Below are positions 8,483 through 17,140 of a DNA stretch of 64,000 nt, in pieces. Both the position numbers and the translations under genes were made by a program. The stretch comes from Streptomyces chromofuscus (lineage in GTDB: Bacteria > Actinomycetota > Actinomycetes > Streptomycetales > Streptomycetaceae): assembly GCF_015160875.1 (NCBI RefSeq), contig NZ_CP063374.1, positions 2,666,001 to 2,730,000 of the forward strand. The letters are read 5' to 3'. How positions within the stretch are numbered: position 1 is the first letter of the stretch; each line of letters opens with the position of its first letter. The notes beneath the pieces were generated by a model that had not been told where the DNA came from, searched no databases, and was given only the letters and a program-made list of their open reading frames with translations.

Positions 8483-10416
8483 CGGACCGGCATCATCTGC
8501 TCGTGCACGGCGGGACGTTCGCCGCCGTCGGCAACGGCGGGGACATCAGCGGCGTGCGGGGCAGCACCGCACCGGACGGCCTCTTCGTCCGGGACGCCCG
8601 GCATCTGAGCCGCTGGCAGCTCACCGTCGACGGGGCCGTGCCCGAGGCCCTCAGTCCCGTCGCCGACGGGGACACCGCCCGCTGCGTCCTCGTCCCGCGC
8701 GGCGGTCGGCAGGAGCCCTGCGCGTACGCGGTCTTCCGGGAGCAGGCCGTCGGGGACAGCTCGTTCGTCGAGCTGCTGCGCGTCACCAGCAACCGCCCGG
8801 TGCCGGTCACGGTCCGCCTCGCGCTGACCGTCGACGCCGACTTCACCGACCAGTTCGAGCTGCGCTCGGACCACCGCACGTACGCCAAGACCGGCGCCGT
8901 GCGCTCCCGCCGGGTCGTCGACGACGGCGTGGAGTTCACGTACCAGCGCGGTGGGTGGCGGTCCCGTACGACCGTGACCGCCGATCCCGCCCCGGACGCC
9001 GTGGAGGAGACCGGGACCGGCGCCCGGCGCCTCGTGTGGGCCCTCGATCTCCAGCCGCACGGCACCGCAGAACTGACCCTGCGGGTCATCGCCCGCCCGC
9101 ACGGCGAGCAGCGGGCGCTGCGCGTGCCCCGCTCCCCCGCCGCCGTCAACGAGCAGCTCCTCGCCATGGAGGGCGGGTTCGTCGAGGGCGTCGCCTTCCC
9201 GACGGGCTGGCCGGAGCTGGCGGCGGCCTGTGCGCGCGGCCTCGCCGACCTGGCCGCGCTGCAGGTCCCGGCCACCGGGCCGGACGGGGAGGAGCTGCGC
9301 GTCCCGGCCGCCGGAGCGCCCTGGTTCCTCACCCTGCTGGGCCGCGACGCGCTCCTGACCTCGCTGTTCGCCCTCCCCTACCGCCCGCAGCTGGCCGCCG
9401 CCACCCTCCCCGCCCTCGCCGCCGCCCAGGCGACGGGGACGGACCCCGGTGCGGTCGCCCAGCCCGGCAAGATCGTGCACGAGGTGCGGCACGGCGAGCT
9501 GGCGCACTTCGGGCAGGTGCCGTACGGGCGGTATTACGGCTCGGTGGACGCGACCCCGCTGTTCCTGGTGCTTCTCGGGGCGTACACCGAGGGGACGGCC
9601 GACACCCGCCTGGCCCGCCGGCTGGAGCCGCACGCCCGGGCGGCCGTCGGCTGGATGCTGGACCACGGCGGGCTGACCTCCCGCGGCTACCTCGTCTACC
9701 GCGCCGACCGGGGCGGCCTCGCCAACCAGAACTGGAAGGACTCCCCGGGCGCCATCTGCTGCGCCGACGGCACCCGCCCGAGCGGCCCGGTGATGGCGGC
9801 GGGCGCGCAGGGGTACGCGTACGACGCGCTGCGCCGCACGGCGTGGCTGGCCCGCACGGTGTGGGACGACGAGACGTACGCGGCGCTGCTGGAGCAGGCG
9901 GCCGGTGACCTCCGCGACCGTTTCCAGCGGGACTTCTGGATGCCGGACCGGTCCTTCCCCGCGCTCGCGCTGGACGGCGACGGACGCCAGGTGGACGCGC
10001 TGGCCTCGGACGCCGGGCACCTGCTGTGGTCGGGGCTGCTCGACAAGGAGTACGGCGAGGTCGTCGGCCGGCGGCTGGTCGAACCCGACTTCTTCTCCGG
10101 CTGGGGGGTGCGCACGCTGGCGGCCGGGCAGGGGGCGTACCACCCGCTGTCGTACCACCGCGGCTCGGTGTGGCCGCACGACAACGCGCTGATCGCGCTG
10201 GGGCTCGCGCGCTACGGCCTGCACGACGAGGCCCGCACGGTGGCCCACGCGCTGGTCGACGCGGCGACCGCGGCCGGGCACCGGCTGCCGGAGGTGCTCG
10301 CCGGCTACGGCCGGGACACGCACGCCGAGCCGGTGCCGTATCCGCACGCGTGTGTGCGGGAGTCGCGGTCGGCGGCGACGCCCCTGGCGTTGCTGACGGC
10401 GGTCGGCGGCGCGTGA
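8479..10416 (+). CDS. Amylo-alpha-1,6-glucosidase / glycogen-debranching-like enzyme
   Basis: A 645-residue two-domain protein. The N-terminal part (about 1-200) is the beta-sandwich of bacterial debranching enzymes, with GGDISGVRGSTAPDGLFVRDARHLS. The C-terminal (alpha/alpha)6 barrel carries GRDALLTSLFALPYRP, NQNWKDSPGAICCADG and SYHRGSVWPHDNALIALGL, the family's sugar-binding and acidic motifs. It overlaps the preceding hydrolase by four bases, indicating a single operon for breakdown of alpha-glucans or glucosyl conjugates. The cytosolic location is inferred from the lack of a signal peptide. Confidence 0.85.
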   Translation: MTDRHHLLVHGGTFAAVGNGGDISGVRGSTAPDGLFVRDARHLSRWQLTVDGAVPEALSPVADGDTARCVLVPRGGRQEPCAYAVFREQAVGDSSFVELLRVTSNRPVPVTVRLALTVDADFTDQFELRSDHRTYAKTGAVRSRRVVDDGVEFTYQRGGWRSRTTVTADPAPDAVEETGTGARRLVWALDLQPHGTAELTLRVIARPHGEQRALRVPRSPAAVNEQLLAMEGGFVEGVAFPTGWPELAAACARGLADLAALQVPATGPDGEELRVPAAGAPWFLTLLGRDALLTSLFALPYRPQLAAATLPALAAAQATGTDPGAVAQPGKIVHEVRHGELAHFGQVPYGRYYGSVDATPLFLVLLGAYTEGTADTRLARRLEPHARAAVGWMLDHGGLTSRGYLVYRADRGGLANQNWKDSPGAICCADGTRPSGPVMAAGAQGYAYDALRRTAWLARTVWDDETYAALLEQAAGDLRDRFQRDFWMPDRSFPALALDGDGRQVDALASDAGHLLWSGLLDKEYGEVVGRRLVEPDFFSGWGVRTLAAGQGAYHPLSYHRGSVWPHDNALIALGLARYGLHDEARTVAHALVDAATAAGHRLPEVLAGYGRDTHAEPVPYPHACVRESRSAATPLALLTAVGGA

Positions 10417-10451
10417 GTTCGCGACGGGAGTGAACGCGCCGGGGCGGCGGG

Positions 10452-10517
10452 CCGTACGAGTGGGCGGCGGACCCGTTCCCCACGCCGGGTCCGCCGCTTC
10501 TCGGCGCTTTCGTACGG
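10452..10517 (+). terminator. Nested hairpin downstream of the debranching operon
   Basis: Inner 11-base-pair stem (10464-10474 with 10487-10497), plus outer arms CCGTACGA (10452-10459) and TCGTACGG (10510-10517). The outer arm reaches the ribosome-binding site of the next gene, so the fold could also influence its translation. Confidence 0.55.
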
Positions 10518-10529
10518 AGGGACCCTCGG

Positions 10530-12275
10530 GTGGCTGTCTTCACGCGTCCATCGCGGCCGGCGAACGATGACGCACCGGACACCGCGCGGCCCGAGCCGGT
10601 CGCGCCCGAGGGCCGTCTCCGGCGCCTGCGCACCGTCCACCCCACCGCCGCCCGCGTCCTGCGCCGCACCGCCACCGCCCTCAGCGCGGCGCTGGTCCTG
10701 ATGGCGCTGCTCCTGCCCAACACCCTCCACACCGTCACCCCGGGCAAGTTCGCCCGGCTGCCGGTGGAGGGGATCATCGGGGCCGCGGTGCTGCTCGCGC
10801 TGCCACGCCGCCCCCGGCTGGTGGCGGCCGTCGTCGCCGGGCTCGGGCTCGCCGCGCTGACGGTGCTGAACCTGCTCGACATGGGCTTCCACGAGTACCT
10901 GGGCCGCGGTTTCAACCTCGTCCTCGACTGGGGCCTGCTGGACGACGCCCAGGCGTACACCGAGGACGCGATGGGCGGGGCGGGTGCGACCGCGCTCGCG
11001 GTCGGGGCCGTCGCCCTGGCCGTGGCGCTGTTCGCGGTGATGACGCTCGCCACGGTGCGGCTGAGCGACGTCCTGGTGCGGCATCGCACGGTCGCCGCCC
11101 GTTCGACGCTCGCCGCCGCCGTCGTGTGGACGCTGTCGTCCGCCCTGGGCATCCAGGTGGCGGGGCTGCCGGTCGCGTCCGACCACGCGGCAGCGCTGCT
11201 TCAGGGGCAGGCGCGGCGGGTGCAGTCGACGTTGCGGGACGAGGCGGCGTTCGAACGGGAGGCGAGGCAGGACGCCTTCGGCCGCACGCCCGGCGAGCAG
11301 CTCGTCCCGGACCTGCGCGGCAAGGACGTCCTCTTCACGTTCATCGAGAGCTACGGCCGCAGCGCCATCGAGGACCCGCGGATCTCACCCGGTGTCCGCC
11401 GGACCCTCGACGCCGGCACGAAGTCCCTCGCCGAGGCGGGCTTCGCCGCGAAGAGCGGCTGGCTGACCTCGGCGACCTACGGCGGCAGCAGCTGGCTCGG
11501 CCACTCCACGTTCCTGTCCGGTCTGTGGGTCGACAGCCAGCAGCGCTACACGACCGTCACCTCCGGCGACCACCTCACGCTGACCAAGGCGTTCCAGAAG
11601 ACGGGCGACTGGCGGACGGTCGGGATCATGCCGGGTGTGCAGAAGGCCTGGCCGGAGGCGGGCTTCTACGGGCTGGACAACGTGTACAACGCCTTCGAAC
11701 TCGGCTACCGCGGGCCGAAGTTCAGCTGGTCGACCATGCCGGACCAGTACGCGCTGGAGGCGTTCCAGCGGTTGGAGCACGGCAGGAAACGCGACAAGCC
11801 GCTGATGGCGGAGATCATCCTGACCTCCAGCCACCAGCCCTGGTCGCCGCTGCCGCGGATGGTCGGCTGGGAGGACCTCGGCGACGGCTCGCTGTTCGGA
11901 CCGATCCAGCGGGCGGGCACGAACCCGGCGGCCGTGGTCGCCGACGGAACCCGCTCCAAGGAGGAGTACGGCAAGTCCGTCCAGTACTCCGTCACCAGCC
12001 TCACCCAGTGGCTGGAGCGGTACGGCACCGAGGACACCGTCCTGGTCTTCCTCGGCGACCACCAGCCCATCGCCCGGGTCAGCGGGCACCGGGCCGTCCG
12101 GGACGTGCCGGTGACGGTCGTCGCCAAGGACCCGAAGGTGCTGGACGCGATCGCGGGCTGGGGCTGGACGGACGGGCTGCGGCCCGCGCGGGACGCGCCG
12201 GTGTGGCGGATGAGCGACTTCCGGGACCGCTTCCTGACGGCGTACGGCTCGACCCCGTCGGGCGGAAGGGGCTGA
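10530..12275 (+). CDS. Membrane-bound LtaS-like sulfatase-family hydrolase/transferase
   Basis: A 581-residue protein. A cytoplasmic N-terminus of about 45 residues is followed by roughly five hydrophobic helices (to about residue 225) and an extracellular alkaline-phosphatase/sulfatase-fold domain. That domain shows the metal site FTFIESYGRS, the Thr/Ser-rich nucleophile region TYGGSSWLGHSTFLSG and FLGDHQP. This architecture is shared with lipoteichoic acid synthases and phosphoglycerol transferases, but actinobacterial members are of unproven role; modification of a cell-surface polymer is the likely function. GTG 10530 has GGAGGG eight bases upstream. Its stop codon abuts that of dus, with no space for a terminator. 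Confidence 0.8.
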   Translation: MAVFTRPSRPANDDAPDTARPEPVAPEGRLRRLRTVHPTAARVLRRTATALSAALVLMALLLPNTLHTVTPGKFARLPVEGIIGAAVLLALPRRPRLVAAVVAGLGLAALTVLNLLDMGFHEYLGRGFNLVLDWGLLDDAQAYTEDAMGGAGATALAVGAVALAVALFAVMTLATVRLSDVLVRHRTVAARSTLAAAVVWTLSSALGIQVAGLPVASDHAAALLQGQARRVQSTLRDEAAFEREARQDAFGRTPGEQLVPDLRGKDVLFTFIESYGRSAIEDPRISPGVRRTLDAGTKSLAEAGFAAKSGWLTSATYGGSSWLGHSTFLSGLWVDSQQRYTTVTSGDHLTLTKAFQKTGDWRTVGIMPGVQKAWPEAGFYGLDNVYNAFELGYRGPKFSWSTMPDQYALEAFQRLEHGRKRDKPLMAEIILTSSHQPWSPLPRMVGWEDLGDGSLFGPIQRAGTNPAAVVADGTRSKEEYGKSVQYSVTSLTQWLERYGTEDTVLVFLGDHQPIARVSGHRAVRDVPVTVVAKDPKVLDAIAGWGWTDGLRPARDAPVWRMSDFRDRFLTAYGSTPSGGRG

Positions 12276-13454
12276 TCAGCCGCCCGAGGTGTCCAGCTCG
12301 GCGTCCTCGCCGACGCCCGCGCAGTCGTAGGGGTCCTTCAGCCAGCCGTCCGGCAGGACGACACGGTTGTTCCCGGAGGTACGGCCGCGCGGCCCGTCGG
12401 CGCCGGCGGGCCAGGGCTGGTCGAGGTCCAGCTCGTCGAGCCCGGCGCGCAGTTCCTCCAGCGAGGACGTGACCGCGAGGCGCTTGCGCATCTCCGAGCC
12501 GACAGCGAAGCCCTTCAGGTACCAGGCGACGTGCTTGCGGAAGTCGATGACGCCCCGCGACTCGTCGCCGATCCACTCGCCGAGCAGGGTGGCGTGGCGG
12601 ACCATGACGTCGGCGACCTCGCGGAGGGCGGGCCGCGCGACGTCCTGGTCGCGCCCCTCGAACGCGGCCACGAGGTCGGCGAACAGCCACGGCCGCCCCA
12701 GGCACCCGCGTCCGACCACGACTCCGTCGCAGCCGGTGCGCCGCACCATGCGCACCGCGTCCTCGGCCGACCAGATGTCTCCGTTGCCGAGCACCGGGAT
12801 CTCCGGCACGTGCTCCTTCAGCCGGGCGATGGCGTCCCAGTCGGCGGTGCCGCCGTAGTGCTGGGCGGCGGTACGGCCGTGCAGGGCGATCGCGGTGACG
12901 CCCTCCTCGACGGCGATGCGGCCGGCGTCGAGGTAGGTGATGTGGTCGTCGTCGATGCCCTTGCGCATCTTCATCGTCACGGGCAGCTCACCGGCGCCGC
13001 TGACGGCCTCGCGCAGGATGGCGCGCAGCAGGTTCCGCTTGAACGGCAGCGCGGAGCCGCCGCCCTTGCGGGTGACCTTCGGCACCGGGCAGCCGAAGTT
13101 CAGGTCGATGTGGTCGGCGAGGTCCTCCTCCACGATCATGCGGACGGCCTTGCCGACGGTCGCCGGGTCCACGCCGTAGAGCTGGATCGAACGGGGCCGC
13201 TCGCTCGCGTCGAAGTGGACCAGCTGCATGGTCTTCTCGTTGCGCTCGACCAGCGCCCTGGTCGTGATCATCTCGCTCACGAACAGGCCCTTGCCGCCGC
13301 CGGCTCCAGCCTTTGCTTCGCCTCCGGCGAAGGATTCGCCTTCGGCGAATGCCCGGCACAGGGTGCGGAAGGGCGCGTTGGTGATCCCGGCCATGGGGGC
13401 CAGGACGACGGGCGGCTGGACGGTGTGCGGACCGATCTGCAGGGGCGTGGGCAT
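12276..13454 (-). CDS. dusB: tRNA-dihydrouridine synthase
   Basis: A 392-residue FMN-dependent enzyme reducing uridines in tRNA. The TIM barrel starts with VVLAPMAGITNAPFR, has the catalytic-cysteine block NFGCPVPKVTRKGGGSAL near residue 125, and the FMN-phosphate loop GNGDIWS ... GCDGVVVGRGCLGRPWLF. Near residue 40 a run of about 16 Ala/Gly/Glu-rich residues is inserted where homologues go directly from the CREF-like helix to the FVSEMI strand; its DNA is two back-to-back hairpins (see separate entry). Start ATG 13454 has a CACAAT hexamer six bases upstream, consistent with a leaderless mRNA. Confidence 0.92.
   Translation of the reverse strand: MPTPLQIGPHTVQPPVVLAPMAGITNAPFRTLCRAFAEGESFAGGEAKAGAGGGKGLFVSEMITTRALVERNEKTMQLVHFDASERPRSIQLYGVDPATVGKAVRMIVEEDLADHIDLNFGCPVPKVTRKGGGSALPFKRNLLRAILREAVSGAGELPVTMKMRKGIDDDHITYLDAGRIAVEEGVTAIALHGRTAAQHYGGTADWDAIARLKEHVPEIPVLGNGDIWSAEDAVRMVRRTGCDGVVVGRGCLGRPWLFADLVAAFEGRDQDVARPALREVADVMVRHATLLGEWIGDESRGVIDFRKHVAWYLKGFAVGSEMRKRLAVTSSLEELRAGLDELDLDQPWPAGADGPRGRTSGNNRVVLPDGWLKDPYDCAGVGEDAELDTSGG
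13316..13350. repeat. Two adjacent palindromes inside dusB
   Basis: CTTCGCC-TCC-GGCGAAG (13316-13332) is followed after one base by ATTCGCC-TTC-GGCGAAT (13334-13350). Both have seven-base arms, three-base loops and a shared TTCGCC/GGCGAA core. They encode the extra Ala/Gly/Glu-rich loop of DusB and look like an inserted small palindromic element. Confidence 0.6.
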
Positions 13455-13466
13455 TCCTCCATTGTG
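13452..13466 (-). promoter_or_regulatory. Candidate -10 of leaderless dusB mRNA
   Basis: On the minus strand CACAAT is followed by six bases and then ATG. The GGAGG in between leaves only one base of spacing, too short for normal ribosome binding. Confidence 0.35.
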
Positions 13467-13519
13467 CCGTGCAATGAGTTCGTAAAAATCGTTAGTTAGC
13501 CGCACTATCGAAATCGGCG

Positions 13520-13535
13520 TACGATGGAGCGCATG
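13520..13535 (+). promoter_or_regulatory. Candidate -10 of leaderless MFS mRNA
   Basis: TACGAT (13520-13525), then seven bases, then ATG 13533. TTAGCC about 18 bases further upstream is a weak -35. The short gap to dusB (13455-13532) must hold both divergent promoters. Confidence 0.35.
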
Positions 13536-14984
13536 CCCGAGCTCAGCCCCCGCCGACGCCTGCTGGTCCTCGCGATCTGCTGCATGAGCCTGCTGATCGT
13601 CAGCCTCGACAACACGATCCTGAACGTCGCCCTGCCCTCGATGCAGAAGGACCTGGGCGCCACCACCTCGGGACTCCAGTGGACGATCGACGCCTACACC
13701 CTCGTCCTCGCGTCCCTGCTGATGCTCGCGGGCTCCACGGCCGACCGGATCGGCCGCAAGCGGGTCTTCATGGCGGGCCTGATCGTCTTCACCATCGGCT
13801 CGGCGCTGTGCTCGGTCGCGCCGGACCTGGACACCCTGGTGGTCTTCCGCATGGTGCAGGCGGTGGGCGGCTCGATGCTGAACCCGGTCGCCATGTCGAT
13901 CATCACCAACACCTTCACCGACCCGCGTGAGCGCGCCCGCGCGATCGGTGCGTGGGGCGCGGTGGTCGGCATCTCGATGGCCGCGGGCCCGCTGGTGGGC
14001 GGCCTGCTGGTCGAGGCGGTGAGCTGGCGCGCGATCTTCTGGGTCAACCTCCCGGTGGGGGCCGCCGCCCTGCTGCTGACGCTGCGGTACGTCCCGGAGT
14101 CCCGCGCGCCGAGGGCCCGTCGCCCAGACCCGGTCGGCCAGGGCCTGGTGATCGCCCTCTTCGGCTCCCTGACGTACGCGATCATCGAGGCGCCGAACGC
14201 CGGGGGCGCGACGGTGCTGCCGTTCGCGGCGGTGGCCGTGGCCGCGCTGCTGGGTCTCCTCGCCTACGAGCCGCGCCGGGCGGAGCCGTTGATCGACCTG
14301 CGCTTCTTCCGTTCGGCGCCCTTCAGCGGGGCGACGGTGATCGCGGTCAGCGCGTTCGCGGCGCTGGGCGGGTTCCTGTTCCTGTCGACGCTGTACCTCC
14401 AGAACGTCCGTGGGCTGGACGCGTTGCACGCCGGGCTGTGGATGCTGCCGATGGCGGTGCCGACGTTCCTGTGCGCGCCGCTGGCCGGGAGGCTGGTGGG
14501 CAGCCGGGGGCCTCGGGTGCCGCTCCTGGTCGCGGGGCTGGCGATGACGGCCGGCACGGTGCTGTTCGCGGGGTTCCGGGCCGAGACCTCCGACGTCACG
14601 CTGTTCGTCGGGTACGTGCTGTTCGGTGTGGGCTTCGGCTTCGTGAACGCGCCGATCACCAACACCGCGGTGTCCGGCATGCCGCGGGCGCAGGCGGGCG
14701 TGGCGGCGGCGGTCGCCTCCACCAGCCGGCAACTGGGGCAGACCCTGGGCGTGGCGGTCGTCGGGGCGGTGCTGGCCGCAGGGATCGGAACGTCGTCGTA
14801 CCGGGAGGCGTTCGTCCCGGCCGCCCGGCCGGGCTGGTGGGTCCTCGTCGTGTGCGGGACGTCCGTGCTGGTTTTCGGCCTGCTGACCAGCGGGCGATGG
14901 GCCCGGCGGACCGCCGCGCGGACGGCCGAGCGGTTGGCGTCGGACGAGGTGCGCGAGGTCGTGCGGGTCGGGGAGCGCGCCTAG
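13533..14984 (+). CDS. MFS drug-efflux transporter, DHA2 (14-helix) type
   Basis: A 483-residue membrane protein with about 14 hydrophobic segments. It begins RRRLLVLAICCMSLLIVSLDNTILNVALP, which contains motif D1 of the DHA2 family, followed by motif A (GSTADRIGRKRVF) after helix 2 and motif C (GPLVGGLLVE) in helix 5. Such proteins expel antibiotics or other hydrophobic compounds with protons. Start 13533 is preferred because TACGAT lies seven bases upstream; ATG 13524 is an alternative adding three residues. The TetR gene at 15360-15947 is the nearest candidate regulator, but it is convergent and separated by a small gene. Confidence 0.88.
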   Translation: MPELSPRRRLLVLAICCMSLLIVSLDNTILNVALPSMQKDLGATTSGLQWTIDAYTLVLASLLMLAGSTADRIGRKRVFMAGLIVFTIGSALCSVAPDLDTLVVFRMVQAVGGSMLNPVAMSIITNTFTDPRERARAIGAWGAVVGISMAAGPLVGGLLVEAVSWRAIFWVNLPVGAAALLLTLRYVPESRAPRARRPDPVGQGLVIALFGSLTYAIIEAPNAGGATVLPFAAVAVAALLGLLAYEPRRAEPLIDLRFFRSAPFSGATVIAVSAFAALGGFLFLSTLYLQNVRGLDALHAGLWMLPMAVPTFLCAPLAGRLVGSRGPRVPLLVAGLAMTAGTVLFAGFRAETSDVTLFVGYVLFGVGFGFVNAPITNTAVSGMPRAQAGVAAAVASTSRQLGQTLGVAVVGAVLAAGIGTSSYREAFVPAARPGWWVLVVCGTSVLVFGLLTSGRWARRTAARTAERLASDEVREVVRVGERA

Positions 14985-15139
14985 CGGGAGATCATGGCGT
15001 CGGGCAGCGTGCTCGGGGTACCGGTCTGCGGGCGAGGGCACAGCTTGGCCAACTCGACGTGAAGAGATCCCCGTTGATGTTGATCCTGCTGCACACTCCT
15101 TGCTGCGCGAAGAGACCCGGACCGGACGCTGGAGGCGTC

Positions 15140-15346
15140 ATGCCGCAGATCGACACGAGCAAGGTCAGCCGGTGGGACCAGCACGGACGCGAACACGTGG
15201 TCCGCGTCCAGCGCATCGGGGTGCAACGCACGATCAGGTGCGACACCTGCGGCTGGCGCCGGGGTGCGCAGTTCCTGCCCTGGCTGAAGGCGGAGGAGCA
15301 CCTCGCCGAGGCGCATCAGGCGACGGTCGACCCGGCGGGGACCTGA
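15140..15346 (+). CDS. Small CxxC protein of unknown function
   Basis: A 68-residue hydrophilic protein with CDTC near residue 35 and HLAEAH near residue 54. One CxxC plus two histidines could bind a zinc ion; that is inference. ATG 15140 is preceded by GGAGG at 15131-15135 with normal spacing. The same frame is open further upstream to ATG 15077, which would add 21 residues rich in Leu and with a Cys-Cys pair; I consider the shorter form more likely because of the ribosome-binding site. I recognise no family. It sits between the MFS exporter and a convergent TetR gene. Confidence 0.65.
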   Translation: MPQIDTSKVSRWDQHGREHVVRVQRIGVQRTIRCDTCGWRRGAQFLPWLKAEEHLAEAHQATVDPAGT

Positions 15347-15359
15347 CCGCACGCCGGCG

Positions 15360-15947
15360 TCAGGCCCGCAGCCCGCGCACCACCAGGTCCACCAGCGCCG
15401 CGAAGTCCTCCTCCACCCCCGGCCGCGTCCACTCCGCGGCGTAACAGGGGTCGTGGAAGCGCCCGGTGGCGTGGAACACCGCGCGCGCCGTGCCCTCGGC
15501 GTCGGCGGTGGCAAAGGTGCCCGCCGCCACCCCCGCCTCGACGATCCGGGTCAGCTGGGCGACGAGGTCGGCTATGTGCTCCGGCACCGCCGCACCGCTC
15601 TCGCCGGTGAGCACCATGTACGTGGCGAACAGCTCCGGATCGTCGCCCGCCTTGCGACGCTTGGCGTCGAACAGCCCCCGCAGCCAGTCCCGCAGGCGCG
15701 CCTGCGGGTCCCGGTCCTCGGCGACGATCCCGGCCAGCGCCGCGGACGTGCGGTCCAGCCACCGCTTGGTGACGGCCTCCCGAAGGGCGGCCTTGGTGCG
15801 GAAGTGCCGGTAGACGCTGCCGTGGCTGACGCCGAGCGCGCGGGCCACGTCGACCACGGTGGCCTTGGCCGGGCCGTGACGGCGCAGCACCTCCTCGGTC
15901 GTCTCGAGGATGCGCTCGGTGGTCAGGGTCTCGCTGGTCGGGGACAT
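15360..15947 (-). CDS. TetR/AcrR-family transcriptional regulator
   Basis: A 195-residue protein. The N-terminal helix-turn-helix (about residues 10-55: ILETTEEVLRRHG, then VVDVARALGVSHGSVYRHF) is typical of TetR, and the rest is an all-helical ligand domain. The C-terminal domain resembles the group whose sequence ends in CYAAEWTRPGVEEDFAALVDLV, of unknown ligand. Candidate targets are itself, the aldo/keto reductase immediately upstream (same strand) and the MFS exporter. TACGGT lies six bases before the ATG and there is no ribosome-binding site, so the transcript is probably leaderless. Confidence 0.88.
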   Translation of the reverse strand: MSPTSETLTTERILETTEEVLRRHGPAKATVVDVARALGVSHGSVYRHFRTKAALREAVTKRWLDRTSAALAGIVAEDRDPQARLRDWLRGLFDAKRRKAGDDPELFATYMVLTGESGAAVPEHIADLVAQLTRIVEAGVAAGTFATADAEGTARAVFHATGRFHDPCYAAEWTRPGVEEDFAALVDLVVRGLRA

Positions 15948-15959
15948 GGGGTGACCGTA
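15945..15959 (-). promoter_or_regulatory. Candidate -10 of leaderless tetR mRNA
   Basis: Minus strand TACGGT, six bases, ATG. This lies in the 25-base gap to the aldo/keto reductase stop, so the regulator can be expressed independently of that gene. Confidence 0.4.
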
Positions 15960-15972
15960 CCGCGGGCCCGGA

Positions 15973-16977
15973 TCAGCGTTCGCTGTCGAGGTGCGCCATC
16001 TGCTGCGTCGGGTAGCGGTCGCCGGCGGCCGCGTCCGCGGGCACGGCCTCCTCGATCGCCCGCAGGTCGGCCTCGTCCAGCCGCACGTCCAGCGCGCCCA
16101 GCGCCTCGGTCAGCCGGTCCCGGCGGCGGGCGCCGACCAGCGGCACGATGTCCTCGCCGCGTGAGAGCACCCAGGCGATGGCGATCTGCGCGACGCTCAC
16201 GCCCTTCTCCTCGGCGACCTTCCGCAGGGCCTCCACCAGGTTCAGGTTGTGCCGGAGGTTCTCGCCCTGGAAGCGGGGCGACAGCGCGCGGAAGTCGTTC
16301 GCGGCGAGCTGCCGGTCGGCCGTGAAGTGGCCGGAGATCAGCCCGCGCGACAGGACGCCGTAGGCGGTGACGCCGATGCCCAGCTCACGGGCGGTCGGCA
16401 GGATCTCCGTCTCGATGCCGCGCGAGATCAGCGAGTACTCGATCTGGAGGTCGCAGATCGGGGCGGTGGCGGCGGCCCGGCGGATCGTCTCGGCGCCGAC
16501 CTCGCTGAGGCCGATGTGCCGGACGTGCCCCTTCTCGACCAGTTCCGCCATCGCGCCGACCGTCTCCTCGATCGGCACGGCCGGGTCGAGGCGGGAGAGC
16601 CGGTAGACGTCGATGTGGTCGACGCCGAGGCGCCCGAGGGAGTAGGCGGCGAAGTTCTTCACGGCGGCCGGGCGGCCGTCGTAGCCCGTCCAGCCGCCGT
16701 CCGGGTCGCGCAGGGCGCCGAACTTCACGCTGAGCAGCGCCTGTTCCCGCCGGGCGGCGGGCGCGGCGCGCAGGGCTTCGCCGATCAGCATCTCGTTGTG
16801 GCCCATGCCGTAGAAGTCGCCGGTGTCGAGCAGGGTGACGCCGGCTTCCAGGGCCGCGTGGATGGTGGCGACGGACTCGGCCCGGTCCGCGTCGCCGTAC
16901 ACGGCGGACATGCCCATGCAGCCGAGGCCGAGGGCGGAGACCTGGGGGCCGGTGGTTCCAAGGGTGCGTGTCTGCAT
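15973..16977 (-). CDS. Aldo/keto reductase with altered catalytic histidine
   Basis: A 334-residue NADPH-dependent reductase fold. Visible parts are the N-terminal GTTGPQVSALGLGCMGMS, the Asp and Tyr of the tetrad in LLDTGDFYGMGHNE, the Lys in LLSVKFG, and the C-terminal NADP site near VPLVGARRRDRLTEALGAL. Where AKR13-like relatives have YYQHRVDP with the catalytic His, this protein reads YRLSRLDP, so the His is replaced by Ser. Activity may be reduced or its specificity changed. ATG 16977 has GGAGG seven bases upstream; the earlier ATG at 16983 is only one base from that site. An inverted-repeat region upstream (17003-17037) looks like an operator. Confidence 0.85.
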   Translation of the reverse strand: MQTRTLGTTGPQVSALGLGCMGMSAVYGDADRAESVATIHAALEAGVTLLDTGDFYGMGHNEMLIGEALRAAPAARREQALLSVKFGALRDPDGGWTGYDGRPAAVKNFAAYSLGRLGVDHIDVYRLSRLDPAVPIEETVGAMAELVEKGHVRHIGLSEVGAETIRRAAATAPICDLQIEYSLISRGIETEILPTARELGIGVTAYGVLSRGLISGHFTADRQLAANDFRALSPRFQGENLRHNLNLVEALRKVAEEKGVSVAQIAIAWVLSRGEDIVPLVGARRRDRLTEALGALDVRLDEADLRAIEEAVPADAAAGDRYPTQQMAHLDSER

Positions 16978-17002
16978 CGTCATGCCTCCACCCTGCCCTA
17001 GC

Positions 17003-17037
17003 AGCTGACAAATTTCAATATCTGTCATTCGTCAGCT
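17003..17037. promoter_or_regulatory. Nested inverted repeat upstream of the aldo/keto reductase
   Basis: AGCTGAC (17003-17009) pairs with GTCAGCT (17031-17037), and inside it TGACA (17006-17010) pairs with TGTCA (17023-17027). The AT-rich core suggests the promoter lies between the arms. Plausible operator for a TetR or MarR-type regulator. Confidence 0.5.
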
Positions 17038-17140
17038 GTCACCCACCGCGGACGCCACCCGAACCTCTCGACGCATGGTCTGGGCCGCGCGCAGTGCCAT
17101 GTCTACGACACCTCACCGCACCCCCATCGGGAGGCCTCGC

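Noticed and set aside
15077..15139. Cys-Cys leader peptide in front of the small CxxC protein
   Set aside because: It is in frame with the gene and not separated by a stop, so it is at most an N-terminal extension and not an independent leader.
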